Positions 27,404 to 37,500 of a stretch of DNA of 64,000 nt are shown here, piece after piece. A program made the translations under genes and the position numbers. This stretch comes from Mesorhizobium sp. L-8-3 (GTDB lineage Bacteria > Pseudomonadota > Alphaproteobacteria > Rhizobiales > Rhizobiaceae): assembly GCF_016756615.1 (NCBI RefSeq), contig NZ_AP023262.1, forward strand, positions 1,424,501-1,488,500, read 5' to 3'. The notes beneath the pieces were generated by a model. It was not told the DNA's origin, searched no databases, and saw nothing but the letters and a program-made list of their open reading frames with translations. Every line of letters begins with the position of its first letter. Position 1 is the first letter of the stretch.

Positions 27404-28077
27404 GCAACACCGCTTTCGTTCCCCCGAACGTCTTGCCTCCATTCAAGCTACGCTTCGCTGGCCTGCTGAAGCGGAAATGGTTTCGCGAAATGGTGCTGTT
27501 GTGGCCGACGCTGACGAAGCGGCGGTTCTCCAACAAGACCGAAGACTACGGCGTCTTCAGGCCCTCGCTCGTTTCTCACATCGGGCAGCTCTCCATTTAT
27601 GTGCGCGACATCGCGCGAAGCCGGGCCTGGTACGAGAACGTTGCCGGCATGATCCACAGCCGCACCTGCGAGCCCGAGCCACATCCGTTCAAGGAAGGCT
27701 GGCGCATCCGCTGCAGCTACATGAGTGCAACTGACCACGAGGAATGCCTCGTGCTTGTCGAGGAATACGACCCCTCCGGCAGAATAACCATACCCTCGGG
27801 CATGAGCTTCTTCCATTTCGCGCTCGAGGTGAAAGGGAACCAACTGGAGGATGTGCTGGCCTTTGCCAAGCAACAGCAGGCCGACGGCTTCCAGTTGAAC
27901 TACGGTCCAGTCCGCCACAACAGCGAACCGCCTTTGGGCGACGGCGAAACCGGTGGCAACGTCGCCTGTTATCTCTACGACCCCGACTGGCACAATGTCG
28001 AGTTCTGCGGCGCGATGGACACGATCGAGAACTATCGCTCGCGATACGGGGACCTCAAGGGCAAGGACCGCGCTTGA
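27400..28077 (+). CDS. VOC family protein with N-terminal extension
   Basis: The 225-residue product has about 50 basic, helical N-terminal residues (FKLRFAGLLKRKWFREM) before a VOC region: SHIGQLSIYVRDIARSRAWYENVAGM, the SFFHFALEVKG strand and YDPDWHNVEFCG. Metal ligands are present as H, H and E in the expected strands. With the preceding VOC protein it may catalyse ring cleavage or isomerisation of a hydroxylated aromatic; the substrate is not known. Confidence 0.82.
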   Translation: MSNTAFVPPNVLPPFKLRFAGLLKRKWFREMVLLWPTLTKRRFSNKTEDYGVFRPSLVSHIGQLSIYVRDIARSRAWYENVAGMIHSRTCEPEPHPFKEGWRIRCSYMSATDHEECLVLVEEYDPSGRITIPSGMSFFHFALEVKGNQLEDVLAFAKQQQADGFQLNYGPVRHNSEPPLGDGETGGNVACYLYDPDWHNVEFCGAMDTIENYRSRYGDLKGKDRA

Positions 28078-28154
28078 CCGCGCTTCGACCTTCAATCAGC
28101 GCGCTGAGCCGACATTCGGACCGCTTTCGATGTGGCCCCCTCCAAGGAAAGGAA

Positions 28155-29117
28155 ATGAAATTGGTAGTGAAAGTGACCCGATTTACGATCAGCGGCGAAC
28201 CCGTATGGGGGATTGTGGACGGAGACGAGATCGCTCCGCTTGATGGCACCTTCATATCGACCGCCGACGTCCTGCGGCTTGCTCCCGCTGAACTCAAAGC
28301 CCGGGCAGGCGTCTTGCGGTTCGCGGTCAGCTCGGCAAAGATTCTGAGCCCCGTCACAGCGCCCGCGCAGATCGTTTGCCAGGGGTTGAATTACGCCGAT
28401 CACGCGGATCAGTCGGGGCATTCGCGGCCCCAAAAGAACCTGCTCTTCATGAAGGCCGGCTCCTCGCTGTCGGGAGCGTCGGATCCGATTATCCGGCCGG
28501 CTGGATGCCAGATGCTCGACTATGAGGTGGAACTCGGGCTTGTCCTGAAGCGACCTCTCAGTGCGAGCGATCACGTCACCCGGGAGAACCTCGGCGATTT
28601 CATCGGCGGACTGGTCCTGTGTAACGATGTATCCGCCCGTGATGTCATGTTCGGTGAGCCTTTCTTGCAGTGGTTCCGCGGCAAAAGCGCACGTACCTTC
28701 TGCCCTTGCGGTCCTTGGCTGGTCATGCCGGAAGCGGAAGAGGTAGCGGATCTACTCGACAGGATCGAAATCCGGCTCTGGCTGAATGACGAATTGCGGC
28801 AGGCCGCTCACACGCGGGACCTCATCTTTCGCCCGGAAACCTCCCTCAACGACATTGCATCCCTGATGGACATGTCTGCAGGCGACCTTATCCTGACCGG
28901 AACACCGGGCGGCGTGATCCTGCAAGCGACCGCTCCTCTCGGCCAAATTCTGACGACCAAGCTCTTCAAGGATTCGGAGCGGAAGGATGCGATCGTCCAG
29001 GAAGCGACCGCGCACGCACATTTCCTCACGCCGGGCGACATTATGCGAGCCGAAATGCGCACCGATGACGACGCGGTCGATTTTGGCGGGCAACTGTTTA
29101 AAGTTGTGGACGCGTGA
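28155..29117 (+). CDS. Fumarylacetoacetate hydrolase family protein
   Basis: ATG 28155, with AAGGAAAGG upstream, gives 320 residues. The FAH catalytic domain starts near residue 75 (QIVCQGLNYADHADQ). Metal-binding residues are in LDYEVELGLVL (E-x-E) and LCNDVSARD, and ILTGTPGGVIL is the family's C-terminal signature. Members hydrolyse acylpyruvates or hydrate oxo-pentenoates after aromatic ring cleavage, which fits its place behind the VOC pair. It ends the operon that begins with the molybdoenzyme. Confidence 0.87.
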   Translation: MKLVVKVTRFTISGEPVWGIVDGDEIAPLDGTFISTADVLRLAPAELKARAGVLRFAVSSAKILSPVTAPAQIVCQGLNYADHADQSGHSRPQKNLLFMKAGSSLSGASDPIIRPAGCQMLDYEVELGLVLKRPLSASDHVTRENLGDFIGGLVLCNDVSARDVMFGEPFLQWFRGKSARTFCPCGPWLVMPEAEEVADLLDRIEIRLWLNDELRQAAHTRDLIFRPETSLNDIASLMDMSAGDLILTGTPGGVILQATAPLGQILTTKLFKDSERKDAIVQEATAHAHFLTPGDIMRAEMRTDDDAVDFGGQLFKVVDA

Positions 29118-29381
29118 CCTCGGTGAGATCAGGACGCGCGCGCCATCACCGCCCGCACCACATGAAGGGAGTGTGACTTACTGGTCTAGCCCCTTGACCT
29201 GGAGCAGCAGCCTGGCTGGAGGCGAGGCGCAGGTGCTGCAGCGGAAGTGAGAAATGCCCATTTCCTTGGACTTTCCGGAAGAGTGACGCGTCTCTGAGGA
29301 GGGGGCCAGCTTTGCGCCCTCATGTCGGACGAAAGAATCGGCCTCGCAGATTCCCGAAAGCTGACCGTCGCGCCAAAGCGC

Positions 29382-29409
29382 TGGACGATTTGGTCAATAT
29401 GACTTAAGG
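29382..29409 (+). promoter_or_regulatory. Promoter/operator D, upstream of first TetR gene
   Basis: TGGACG and TTAAGG are spaced 16 bases apart like a weak promoter. The spacer holds GTC-N5-GAC (29393-29403). GACGATTTGGTCAATATGAC is very close to operator C upstream of the RND pump. Its position 38-60 bases before the ATG at 29441 suggests autoregulation. Confidence 0.58.
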
Positions 29410-29440
29410 TGCAAACCCGTTCTAGGAGACATGACCATAG

Positions 29441-30181
29441 ATGGCGAAGATCAATGCTATTCGTCGAGCTGAAATTGGGCGCGAAAAGCGCGCTCGGACT
29501 CGTGCAGAACTGGTTGCCGCGGCCAACTCGTTGTTTGCGAAGCAGGCCGTGGAATCGGTCACAGTCGATGACGTGGTTAGGGAGGCCGGCGTTGCCAAGG
29601 GCACATTCTACGTTCATTTTGATGGTTTGCAGGCATTGAGCTCGGCAGTCGCAGAGGAGCTGGTGCAGACCTTCGACGAACTGTTGCAGACTGGCCGGCT
29701 TTCCGTCGACGATCCTGCGCTTCGGGTCGCGTTCGGGAGCAGCTCATTTATCGATAAGGCCCTCAAAGATCCTCGATGGGCCAGCCTTGTCGCCAGAATG
29801 GCGGCGGCGGCCCCGGAGGGTGGCGAGCTTCTCCGCCGCAGGCTTTTCGAAGACCTGCAAAGGTTTTCCCAGGACATGACGGGCGGTACGGCATCCGCGG
29901 AGCTGAACCTGGAAATCGTCATTGGGATCATGCTCCAGCTCATGCGCGCGATCGGCGAAGGCAGACTGTCTTCGCTCGACCGTGACGCGGCCGTCAGCGC
30001 CGTACTACGTGCAATCGGCCTGAACGCTCGACAGGCCAAATCAGCCCTGGCTCGTGTGTCGGCACTTGCGGAGGGAGCGGCGCCTAATGGGCGAGCTCAC
30101 CCGAATTCTCAGCCCTCTGCGCCAAGGCACAGCCTGACAGGTGCCGCCTCACAGCCAGCAGGTCGCACACTGGTCAGGTGA
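29441..30181 (+). CDS. TetR family transcriptional regulator
   Basis: The 246-residue protein has a TetR-type helix-turn-helix at about residues 20-65 (RAELVAAANSLFAKQ, TVDDVVREAGVAKGTFYVHF). An all-helical ligand-binding domain follows and the C-terminus ends in a low-complexity tail. The first 20 residues (RRAEIGREKRARTR) are nearly the same as in the second TetR at 31.7-32.3 kb, so the two are paralogues and may recognise the same operators. It lies downstream of the FAH gene with its own promoter. Confidence 0.88.
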   Translation: MAKINAIRRAEIGREKRARTRAELVAAANSLFAKQAVESVTVDDVVREAGVAKGTFYVHFDGLQALSSAVAEELVQTFDELLQTGRLSVDDPALRVAFGSSSFIDKALKDPRWASLVARMAAAAPEGGELLRRRLFEDLQRFSQDMTGGTASAELNLEIVIGIMLQLMRAIGEGRLSSLDRDAAVSAVLRAIGLNARQAKSALARVSALAEGAAPNGRAHPNSQPSAPRHSLTGAASQPAGRTLVR

Positions 30182-30273
30182 TTGGTCGCAACTCCAATTC
30201 CGTGTGCTTATCCGGCCTTCTAGAGCACTGCGTCTCTGCGGTGACTTGCTTAGGTTCGCACCGCCAGTTCATA

Positions 30274-30301
30274 TTGACTTTATCGTCGTTATGACTATAA
30301 T
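30274..30301 (+). promoter_or_regulatory. Promoter/operator B, upstream of oxidoreductase gene
   Basis: TTGACT (30274-30279) and a perfect TATAAT (30296-30301) are 16 bases apart. Between them TTAT-C-GTC-N5-GAC-T-ATAA forms an inverted repeat around GTC-N5-GAC (30285-30295). It is the most symmetrical of the four shared elements and overlaps the promoter spacer, as a repressor site would. Confidence 0.68.
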
Positions 30302-30352
30302 GCACAATCAGTATCCAGCGGCGACCGGTGCCCGGGATGAGGATAGGCATTG

Positions 30353-31450
30353 ATGACAACGAAATTTGTCGCTTCACGGACGGGGGCTTTTCAATGCGAT
30401 GGCCCAATGAAGGCACCGGGTCTAGACATAACTTCAGGTATTGCGGCTTTGTGCCTCGGGCCCAGCACCCCAGGTGGATTCTTGGTTCGGCAATTCACGA
30501 GGCAAAGGCTAGCCGCAGACGAAATCGAGGTCGCGGTGGCCGCAGCTTCCGTCAACCCGATCGATGCGCGCCGCTCCGAAGGTTACGGCCGTAAGTTGCT
30601 ATCGGTGATCGGAGCCGGCAGGTTTCCGCTGGTGCTCGGAAATGATCTTGCGGGTACGGTTACTGCGGTAGGTTCCCGTGTGGCGACCTTCAGGATCGGC
30701 GATCGAGTCTATGGAGCAAAGCCCGCTTCAGCCGAAGGAACCCACGCCAGCCACGTGCGGGTCAAGGCTGCCCACGTGCTGGCCGCTCCGGAAGGCCTTG
30801 ACCTTCACGCGCTCGCTACGGTTCCCTATAGCTTCACGTCAATGTGGCTGGCTGTACGCGGTGCGGGTCTTTCCCGGGAGAACGCAGCCGGAAAAAACGT
30901 GCTGGTCCACGGTGCCGCCGGCGCACTGGGATTACTGGCAACGCAGATGCTATCAGGATGGGGCGCGAGCGTCACGGCGATTGCCCGGGAGTCCAACACC
31001 AAGGTTTGTCTTGAGGCCGGCGCCATCGAGGTGGTCGGGCGAACCGACAAGCTGTTCGTCTCCTTGGCACGCTCTTTCGACGCAACGCTCAACTTCGCCA
31101 CCTGGGAAGACGATCTCGCGTTACTCGGCTGTCTGCGCGACGGTGCACTCGGTCACGCAACCACCGTGCACCCACTGTTAGGGAATTTCGACCGGCTTGG
31201 GTGGCTGCGTGGTGCGCTAAAGACAATCTCGCAAAAGCGGCTTCACCGGCGCGTGCTGCCCAAGGGCACCAACAACTACGCATGGGTCCTCTTCAAGCCG
31301 GACAAGGCAGCAATGCATGACTTGCGTCAGTTCGTCGAACACAAGCATGTCAGCCTGCCGATCGGACTGCGCAAGCCGCTCGCCGAAGTGGCCGAGGCCT
31401 TCGAGCACGTCAAGAGCGGCCGGCGCGGACGTGCTCTTGTCACGCCCTGA
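30353..31450 (+). CDS. MDR-family zinc-independent oxidoreductase
   Basis: ATG 30353 with a GAGGAT nearby gives 365 residues. The GroES-like N-terminal domain (VAAASVNPIDARRSEGYG, LGNDLAGTVTAVGSRVATFRIGDRVYG) and the cofactor domain (VLVHGAAGALGLLATQML) match the quinone oxidoreductase branch of the medium-chain dehydrogenase/reductase family. It lacks the structural-zinc cysteine cluster. It probably reduces a quinone or an enone with NAD(P)H. Operator B precedes it, so it belongs to the cluster's regulon. Confidence 0.84.
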   Translation: MTTKFVASRTGAFQCDGPMKAPGLDITSGIAALCLGPSTPGGFLVRQFTRQRLAADEIEVAVAAASVNPIDARRSEGYGRKLLSVIGAGRFPLVLGNDLAGTVTAVGSRVATFRIGDRVYGAKPASAEGTHASHVRVKAAHVLAAPEGLDLHALATVPYSFTSMWLAVRGAGLSRENAAGKNVLVHGAAGALGLLATQMLSGWGASVTAIARESNTKVCLEAGAIEVVGRTDKLFVSLARSFDATLNFATWEDDLALLGCLRDGALGHATTVHPLLGNFDRLGWLRGALKTISQKRLHRRVLPKGTNNYAWVLFKPDKAAMHDLRQFVEHKHVSLPIGLRKPLAEVAEAFEHVKSGRRGRALVTP

Positions 31451-31675
31451 TACCGTGACGTGGAACTGCCGGCGTTCGAAGCACCAATCACCGACGCCCG
31501 GCTTCAGATTCGTAGCGAGTCGTATACTGCACCCGATCTGACGAAAAGGCTGTTGGCGCACCCGACCCGCCGCAAGATGCCGGCCGGGTCATCGGAGGCT
31601 GGGCGTAAAACCTTTAGATCAGCGGTATGGGCGACAGGATGGGTCTAATCCCTTGTCTTTGTGCCAAGGCTATCG

Positions 31676-32269
31676 TCAACGCCCCGTCGCGCCGATAGAC
31701 CGAAGTGCCGCCTCCACCGCCTGCCGTGTCAATTCGGTTCGGGCACCACGCTCGAGGATACCCCGCGTCACTTGCAGCCATATGCCCAGTACGATGTCGG
31801 CACCCATCTCCACGTCCCGCACGCTCACACGTCCGTGGAGGATCGCTTCGGCGAGGTCAGCTTTGAGGCTCGCACGAACACTGAGGTTAAATTCGGGGGC
31901 CGACTGCGAGGTCTGAACGACAAGACGCGCCCAGTCGGCGTCGGAAATCGCCTTTTCCAGGAATTGCGTGAACCCGAAAGACAGGCGCTCGACCGGACCC
32001 CCGATCTCGACCCTAACAGGGGTCAGCAGCTTGTCAAAGCTCTTGCTGAGCCTGGCCCCCACGGCTGCGGCCAATTCATCGATGCTCTGGAAGTGGTAGT
32101 AGAATGTGCCCTTCGCGACACCTGCTGCCTCCACCACGGCATCAACCCTGATGGCTTCACGAGGGCGCTCCGCCATCAGCATTGTGCCCGCGTCCACTAT
32201 CAGCGTGCGCGTCCGTTCGCGCTTCTCGCGCCCGATCTCCGCCCTGCGCGCCCGATCAATCTTTGCCAT
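31676..32269 (-). CDS. TetR family regulator, divergent from RND pump
   Basis: ATG 32269, preceded by GAGGCAGGACGG, gives 197 residues. The helix-turn-helix lies at about residues 25-65 (AIRVDAVVEAAGVAKGTFYYHF) after an N-terminus (RRAEIGREKRERTR) shared with the other TetR. The rest is a helical effector domain. It is transcribed away from the RND operon with operator C between them, the usual layout for a repressor of an efflux pump. Confidence 0.9.
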   Translation of the reverse strand: MAKIDRARRAEIGREKRERTRTLIVDAGTMLMAERPREAIRVDAVVEAAGVAKGTFYYHFQSIDELAAAVGARLSKSFDKLLTPVRVEIGGPVERLSFGFTQFLEKAISDADWARLVVQTSQSAPEFNLSVRASLKADLAEAILHGRVSVRDVEMGADIVLGIWLQVTRGILERGARTELTRQAVEAALRSIGATGR

Positions 32270-32313
32270 CCGTCCTGCCTCTTTTGCATTGCACCATTGT
32301 GCCAATCTCATAT

Positions 32314-32339
32314 TGACGATATAGTCGTTTTGACTTAGT
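32314..32339. promoter_or_regulatory. Operator C between TetR gene and RND operon
   Basis: TTGACGATATAGTCGTTTTGAC contains GTC-N5-GAC at 32324-32334 within the near-palindrome TATAGTC-N5-GACTTAG. TTGACG could be the -35 box of the RND operon. The site lies 45 bases from the divergent TetR start and about 90 from the first pump gene. Confidence 0.65.
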
Positions 32340-32425
32340 GATGCAAATTGAAAGTGAGGCAGGCCAAATCGACCTGCAGCCGGGTCGTTCAGGCAGAACG
32401 CGCCCACACCGAAAAGAGGCATGTA

Positions 32426-33523
32426 ATGGGATTCAGTCGATGGCGGGCAGCTGTTCGGAACACGGCAATGTTTGCCGTGATGGGCGGCGTGACCGCCTGC
32501 CAGGAACAAGCGAGCGAACTGGAGAAACCGCCGGCCGTAGTGCAGGTCGAGGCGGCGACCCTGGACGCATATGCACCGGCCCTGCGCTTGACCGGCGAAA
32601 TTCGCGCGCGGGTCGAGAGCGTCCTGTCGTTTCGGGTAGCGGGCCGTATCACCGAGCGGTTGGTCAATGTCGGTGATCACGTGACAGCCGACCAGATCCT
32701 GGCCAAGCTGGATCCGCAACAGCAGGAGGCTACGGTAAGCGCCGCCGAAGCTGCGGTTCGTTCCGCCGAAGCTGTAATGCGTGAGGCAACTTCCACCTTC
32801 CAGCGCCAGAAGGCGCTGATTGCGCAGGGCTTCACGACACGGCGCGACCACGACCAGGCCGAGGAGAACTTCCGCACGGCACAAGCCTCGCTCATGGATG
32901 CGCGCGCTCAGCTAGGCACCGCCCGTGACCGTCTGTCCGACACGGTTTTGCGAGCCGGCGTCGCCGGTATCATCACGGCCCGCAACGCAGAGGTGGGGGA
33001 GGTCGTTCAGGAAGCGCAGTCTGTGTTCTCGATCGCTCAGGACGGACCGCGTGATGCCGTGTTCAATGTTAACGAGGCGGCCTTCACCCAGGAACTGGCC
33101 GATCCCGCAGTAGCGCTGACGCTGGTGTCCGATCCAACCGTGACCACGACGGGCGCGGTGCGCGAGATTTCGCCGACGGTCGACAGGGCGAGCGGCACAG
33201 TCCGGGTCAAGGTCGATATCTCGCAGCCGCCGGCAGAAATGACGCTCGGGGCCGCTGTAGTCGGCTCGGTCCGGCACCGGTCCCGCGAGCGCGTCGTCAT
33301 CTCGTGGGGCGCGTTGTCTAACGGAACCGGCGGACCGGCCGTCTGGACCGTCGACCCTGGGACCAAGATGGTATCGCAAAAGCCGATCGCCATCGAGAGC
33401 TACAAGGCCGGAAAGGTCGTGGTTCGGGAAGGGCTCCAGCCTGGCGAAGTGGTCGTGGCCAGCGGCACGCAGTTCCTAAGGCCTCGGCAAGTTGTAGCGT
33501 TTGCCGAAGGAAATGTGCGATGA
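32426..33523 (+). CDS. RND efflux periplasmic adaptor, lipoprotein
   Basis: ATG 32426 gives 365 residues. A signal peptide ends at a lipobox-like GGVTAC, so the protein is probably lipidated and anchored in the inner membrane. The adaptor order is visible: lipoyl half (RVAGRITERLVNVGDHVTADQILAKLD), a helical hairpin of about 80 residues rich in Ala, Glu and Gln, the second lipoyl half and a beta barrel. It links the RND pump to an outer-membrane channel. It is the first gene of a three-gene operon and overlaps the second adaptor by four bases. Confidence 0.9.
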   Translation: MGFSRWRAAVRNTAMFAVMGGVTACQEQASELEKPPAVVQVEAATLDAYAPALRLTGEIRARVESVLSFRVAGRITERLVNVGDHVTADQILAKLDPQQQEATVSAAEAAVRSAEAVMREATSTFQRQKALIAQGFTTRRDHDQAEENFRTAQASLMDARAQLGTARDRLSDTVLRAGVAGIITARNAEVGEVVQEAQSVFSIAQDGPRDAVFNVNEAAFTQELADPAVALTLVSDPTVTTTGAVREISPTVDRASGTVRVKVDISQPPAEMTLGAAVVGSVRHRSRERVVISWGALSNGTGGPAVWTVDPGTKMVSQKPIAIESYKAGKVVVREGLQPGEVVVASGTQFLRPRQVVAFAEGNVR

Positions 33524-34599
33524 ACCCGATCTTGACTTCCCTGACCCTCGTGGGGGCGGCTGCCCTGCTGGCCGCCTGCCAGGAAGAGCACCACGCCGAA
33601 GCTCCGGCCGAGCGACCAGTCCTGTCCGTCGTCGTGACGCCGCAGATCACGCGGACCTGGGGCTTCGCCGGAACCGTCGAGCCCCGCTACAAGTCGGACC
33701 TCGGCTTTAGAGTCCTTGGACGGATCGTCAACCGTGAGGTTGAAGTCGGCGACATCGTCAAGAAGGGGCAGCGCCTCGCTAACCTCGATCCGGTTACCTA
33801 TCAACTGGCGGTGCGCTCGGCAGAGGCCGAGCTGGCCAGGGCGGTCGCCCACCTCGAAAATGCGAACGCGACCGAGGTGCGCCAGCGCACGCTGCTCCGG
33901 CAGAAGGTATCCAACCAGGCCCAGTTTGACCTCGCTAGGCAGGCGTTCGAAACGGCGCAGGCCGGGGTCACTGGCGCCAAGGCCAATCTCGACAAGGCCG
34001 AGGAGCAACTTGACTACACTGAGCTTCGCACCGACTTCGATGGCGTCGTCACCGCTGTCGCAGCAGAGCCTGGGCAGGTGGTCCAGCCAGGCCAGGCAGT
34101 CGTGTCGATTGCCCGCCCGGACATTCGCGAGGCCGTCGTCGACCTGCCGGAATCGATCGGGCGCGAAATCCCGCCGACCGCGCGCTTCGACATTGCCCTG
34201 CAGGTCGATCCGTCCGTTCGGGCCGTGGGGTCGGTGCGGGAGATCGCGCCTCAGGCCGATCCCGCCACCCGCACGCGTCGGGTCAGGATTACGCTCGACA
34301 ATCCGCCTGAAAGTTTCCGCCTCGGAACAACCATCACCGCAACCATCGTCACGCAGGCGTCCACGGGCATCGACTTGCCGGCCACCGCTTTGCTGGAACG
34401 CGACGGCAAGGCGATGGTCTGGGTCGTCGATCCAGCCACCCGGACGGTCGCGACCACGGAAGTGACGATCGCGTCACGGAACGGAACCTCCATTCGCGTC
34501 CTCACTGGACTTGCCGCCGGCACGCGGGTCGTCACGGCCGGCGTGAACAGTCTGACGGCCGACCAAACGGTCAAGATCTTAGCTGGGGCCTCCCGATGA
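33520..34599 (+). CDS. RND efflux periplasmic adaptor, second copy
   Basis: The 359-residue product starts with a lipoprotein signal (LTLVGAAALLAACQEE). It has the same adaptor layout as its neighbour: FRVLGRIVNREVEVGDIVKKGQRLANLD, a hairpin, then TELRTDFDGVVTAVAAEPGQVV and a beta-barrel region. Two non-identical adaptors ahead of one pump may form a mixed hexamer, as in a few known pumps. It overlaps both neighbours by ATGA. Confidence 0.9.
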   Translation: MNPILTSLTLVGAAALLAACQEEHHAEAPAERPVLSVVVTPQITRTWGFAGTVEPRYKSDLGFRVLGRIVNREVEVGDIVKKGQRLANLDPVTYQLAVRSAEAELARAVAHLENANATEVRQRTLLRQKVSNQAQFDLARQAFETAQAGVTGAKANLDKAEEQLDYTELRTDFDGVVTAVAAEPGQVVQPGQAVVSIARPDIREAVVDLPESIGREIPPTARFDIALQVDPSVRAVGSVREIAPQADPATRTRRVRITLDNPPESFRLGTTITATIVTQASTGIDLPATALLERDGKAMVWVVDPATRTVATTEVTIASRNGTSIRVLTGLAAGTRVVTAGVNSLTADQTVKILAGASR

Positions 34600-37500
34600 A
34601 AAGCCGCTTCAACCTGTCCGACTGGGCGATCGAGCACAGCTCGCTCGTCTGGTACTTCATGATCGCCTCCGCCATAGCCGGTGTTCTGGCATATATCAGC
34701 CTCGGGCGCGAAGAGGACCCGTCATTCACCATTAAGACCATGGTGATAGCCGCGCAGTGGCCTGGCGCCACGGTCGAAGACACCGCACGCCAGGTTACCG
34801 ACCGGATCGAGAAGAAGCTCGAGGAGCTCGACTCGCTGGACTACACCCGCAGCCAGACCACGGCGGGCCAGGCCGTCGTCTATGTCCACCTGAAGGACAC
34901 GGCCAAGAGCGGCGATGTACCGGGCATCTGGGTGAAAGTCCGAAACATGATCGGCGACATCAAGCGAGACCTGCCGCAGGGCGTTGCCGGTCCCTATTTC
35001 GATGACGATTTCGGCGACGTCTACGGCAACTTATACGCCCTCACCGCCGACGGAGTGACGCAGCGGCAGTTGCGTGACTATGTCGAGGACGCGCGAACCA
35101 AAGTGCTCACGGTGCCGAATGTCGGCAAGGTCAACCTCATCGGCGCGCAGGACGAGGTGATCTTTCTCGAATTCTCGACGCGTGAGATGGCCGCCCTCGG
35201 CATCAGCCAGCAGGAGGTTGTGGAGACGCTCCAGGCGCAGAACGCCATCACGCCCTCCGGCGTCATTGAGGCGGGCGCCGAGCGCATCAGCGTCCGAGTC
35301 ACCGGGCAGTTCACGTCGGAGGAGGATCTGCGTGGGCTCAACCTGCGCATCAACGATCGCTTCTTCCGCCTGAGCGACATCGCCACGATCAGCCGCGGCT
35401 ATGTCGATCCCGCGCAGACGCTGTTCCGGTACAAGGGCGAGCCGGCCATCGGGCTTGCCATCGGCATGAAGAACGGCGCCAACCTGCTCGAGTTCGGCGA
35501 GGCGCTGAAGGAGCAAATTGACAGGATCACGCGCGAACTGCCTATCGGCGTCGGCGTGCACCTGGTGGCCGATCAGCCCGTCGTGGTCGAAGAGGCGGTT
35601 GGCGGCTTTACCAAAGCCCTGTTCGAGGCCGTGGCGATCGTGCTGGTGGTCAGCTTCATCAGCCTTGGCATGCGCGCCGGTCTGGTCGTTGCCATCTCCA
35701 TCCCGCTCGTGCTCGCCTTGACGTTCGTGGTCATGCAGTACACCGACATCTCGTTGCAGCGCATCTCGCTCGGTGCCCTCATCATCGCCCTCGGACTTCT
35801 TGTCGACGACGCGATGATCGCGGTCGAGATGATGGTGGCGCGGCTTGAGGCGGGCGACACGCTGCGCAAGGCGGCGACCGCCGTCTACACCTCGACCGCC
35901 TTCCCGATGCTCACCGGAACACTTGTCACCGTCGCGAGCTTCATCCCGGTCGGCCTCAACAGCAGCAACGCGGGCGAGTTCACCTTCACCCTGTTCGTGG
36001 TGATCGCGGCGTCGTTGCTGTTGTCGTGGATGGTCGCGGTGGTGTTCACGCCGCTGCTTGGCGTGGCGCTGCTGCCGAAGACAATGAAGAAGCATCACGA
36101 CAAGCCGAGCCGGCTGGCGACGGTCTTCTCCCGTGTCCTTGACGGGGCGATGCGCTGGCGCTGGCTAACCATCGTCGTGACCGTCGCGATATTCGGCGCC
36201 TCGCTTTACGGCATGCGCTTCGTCGAGCAGCAGTTTTTCCCCTCGTCGGACCGCCCCGAACTGCTTGTCGACTTCACCCTGCCGCAGAACGCCTCTATCG
36301 TCGACACCAAAGCGCAGATGGACCGGTTCGAGGCCAAGCTCGCAGGCGATCCCGATATCGACCACTGGTCGTCCTACGTGGGCCGGAGCGCCGTGCGGTT
36401 CATTCTCTCCTTCGACCCGCAGCCGTCAAACCCATTCTACGGGCAGATCGTCATCGTCACCAAGGACATTGAGGCCCGTGACCGCCTCAGGGCCAAGATC
36501 AACACCTGGGCCCGGGAGGAATTTGCCGGTCTCGATGTCTACACGGACCTGTTGGCGATGGGCCCGCCGGCCGGACGCCCGGTGCAGTACCGACTGAGCG
36601 GCCCAGACGTCCAGAAGGTGAGAGAGCTTTCACAGGATCTCGCGGCTCTCATAGACGAGCATCCCAAGGTCAAGGACATCGGCTTCAACTGGAACGAGCC
36701 GGCACGCGTGGTCAAAGTCGCCGTGCTCCAGGACAAGGCGCGCCATCTTGGCGTGAGCTCGCAGGACATCGCCGGGGTTCTCAACGGCGTCGTTGGCGGC
36801 ACGAGCATCACGCAGGTGCGTGACTCAATCTATCTGGTCGAGGTGCTGAGCCGCGCCGACGCGGCTGAGCGGAGCTCGATCGAGACGCTGCAGAACCTGC
36901 AACTGCCTGGTGAGAACGGCCAGTCCGTGCCGTTGGCCGCGGTCGCGACCTTCCGGTACGAGCTCGAGCAGCCCGTGATCTGGCGCCGCGGCCGTCTGCC
37001 AACAGTGACCGTTCGTGGGAGCATCGTCGATGCGACCCAGCCGGCCACGATCGCTCAGCAACTCGAACCCATGGTGCAGGCGTTCGCCCAAGCGCTCCCG
37101 GTCGGCTACAATGTGGCCGTCGGCGGTCCCGTGGAGGAAAGCGCAAAATCTCAGGGGCCGATCGCGGCGGTGATTCCGCTCATGCTGTTCATTATGTCGA
37201 CGATCCTGATGATTCAGCTGCAGAGCTTCTCCAGACTGTTCCTGGTGGTAGCGGTGGCCCCGCTCGGGCTCATCGGCGTGGTTGCGGCAATGCTGCCGAG
37301 CGGTGCCCCTATGGGATTCGTCGCCATCCTCGGCGTGCTGGCGTTGATCGGCATCCTGATCCGCAACTCGGTGATCCTCGTCGTGCAGATCGAGGACCAC
37401 CGGCGGGAAGGCTGGGATGCGTGGGAAGCTGTGGTCGATGCCACAATGCACCGGACGCGGCCGATCCTGTTAACGGCCGCGGCGGCGAGCCTGGCGCTTA

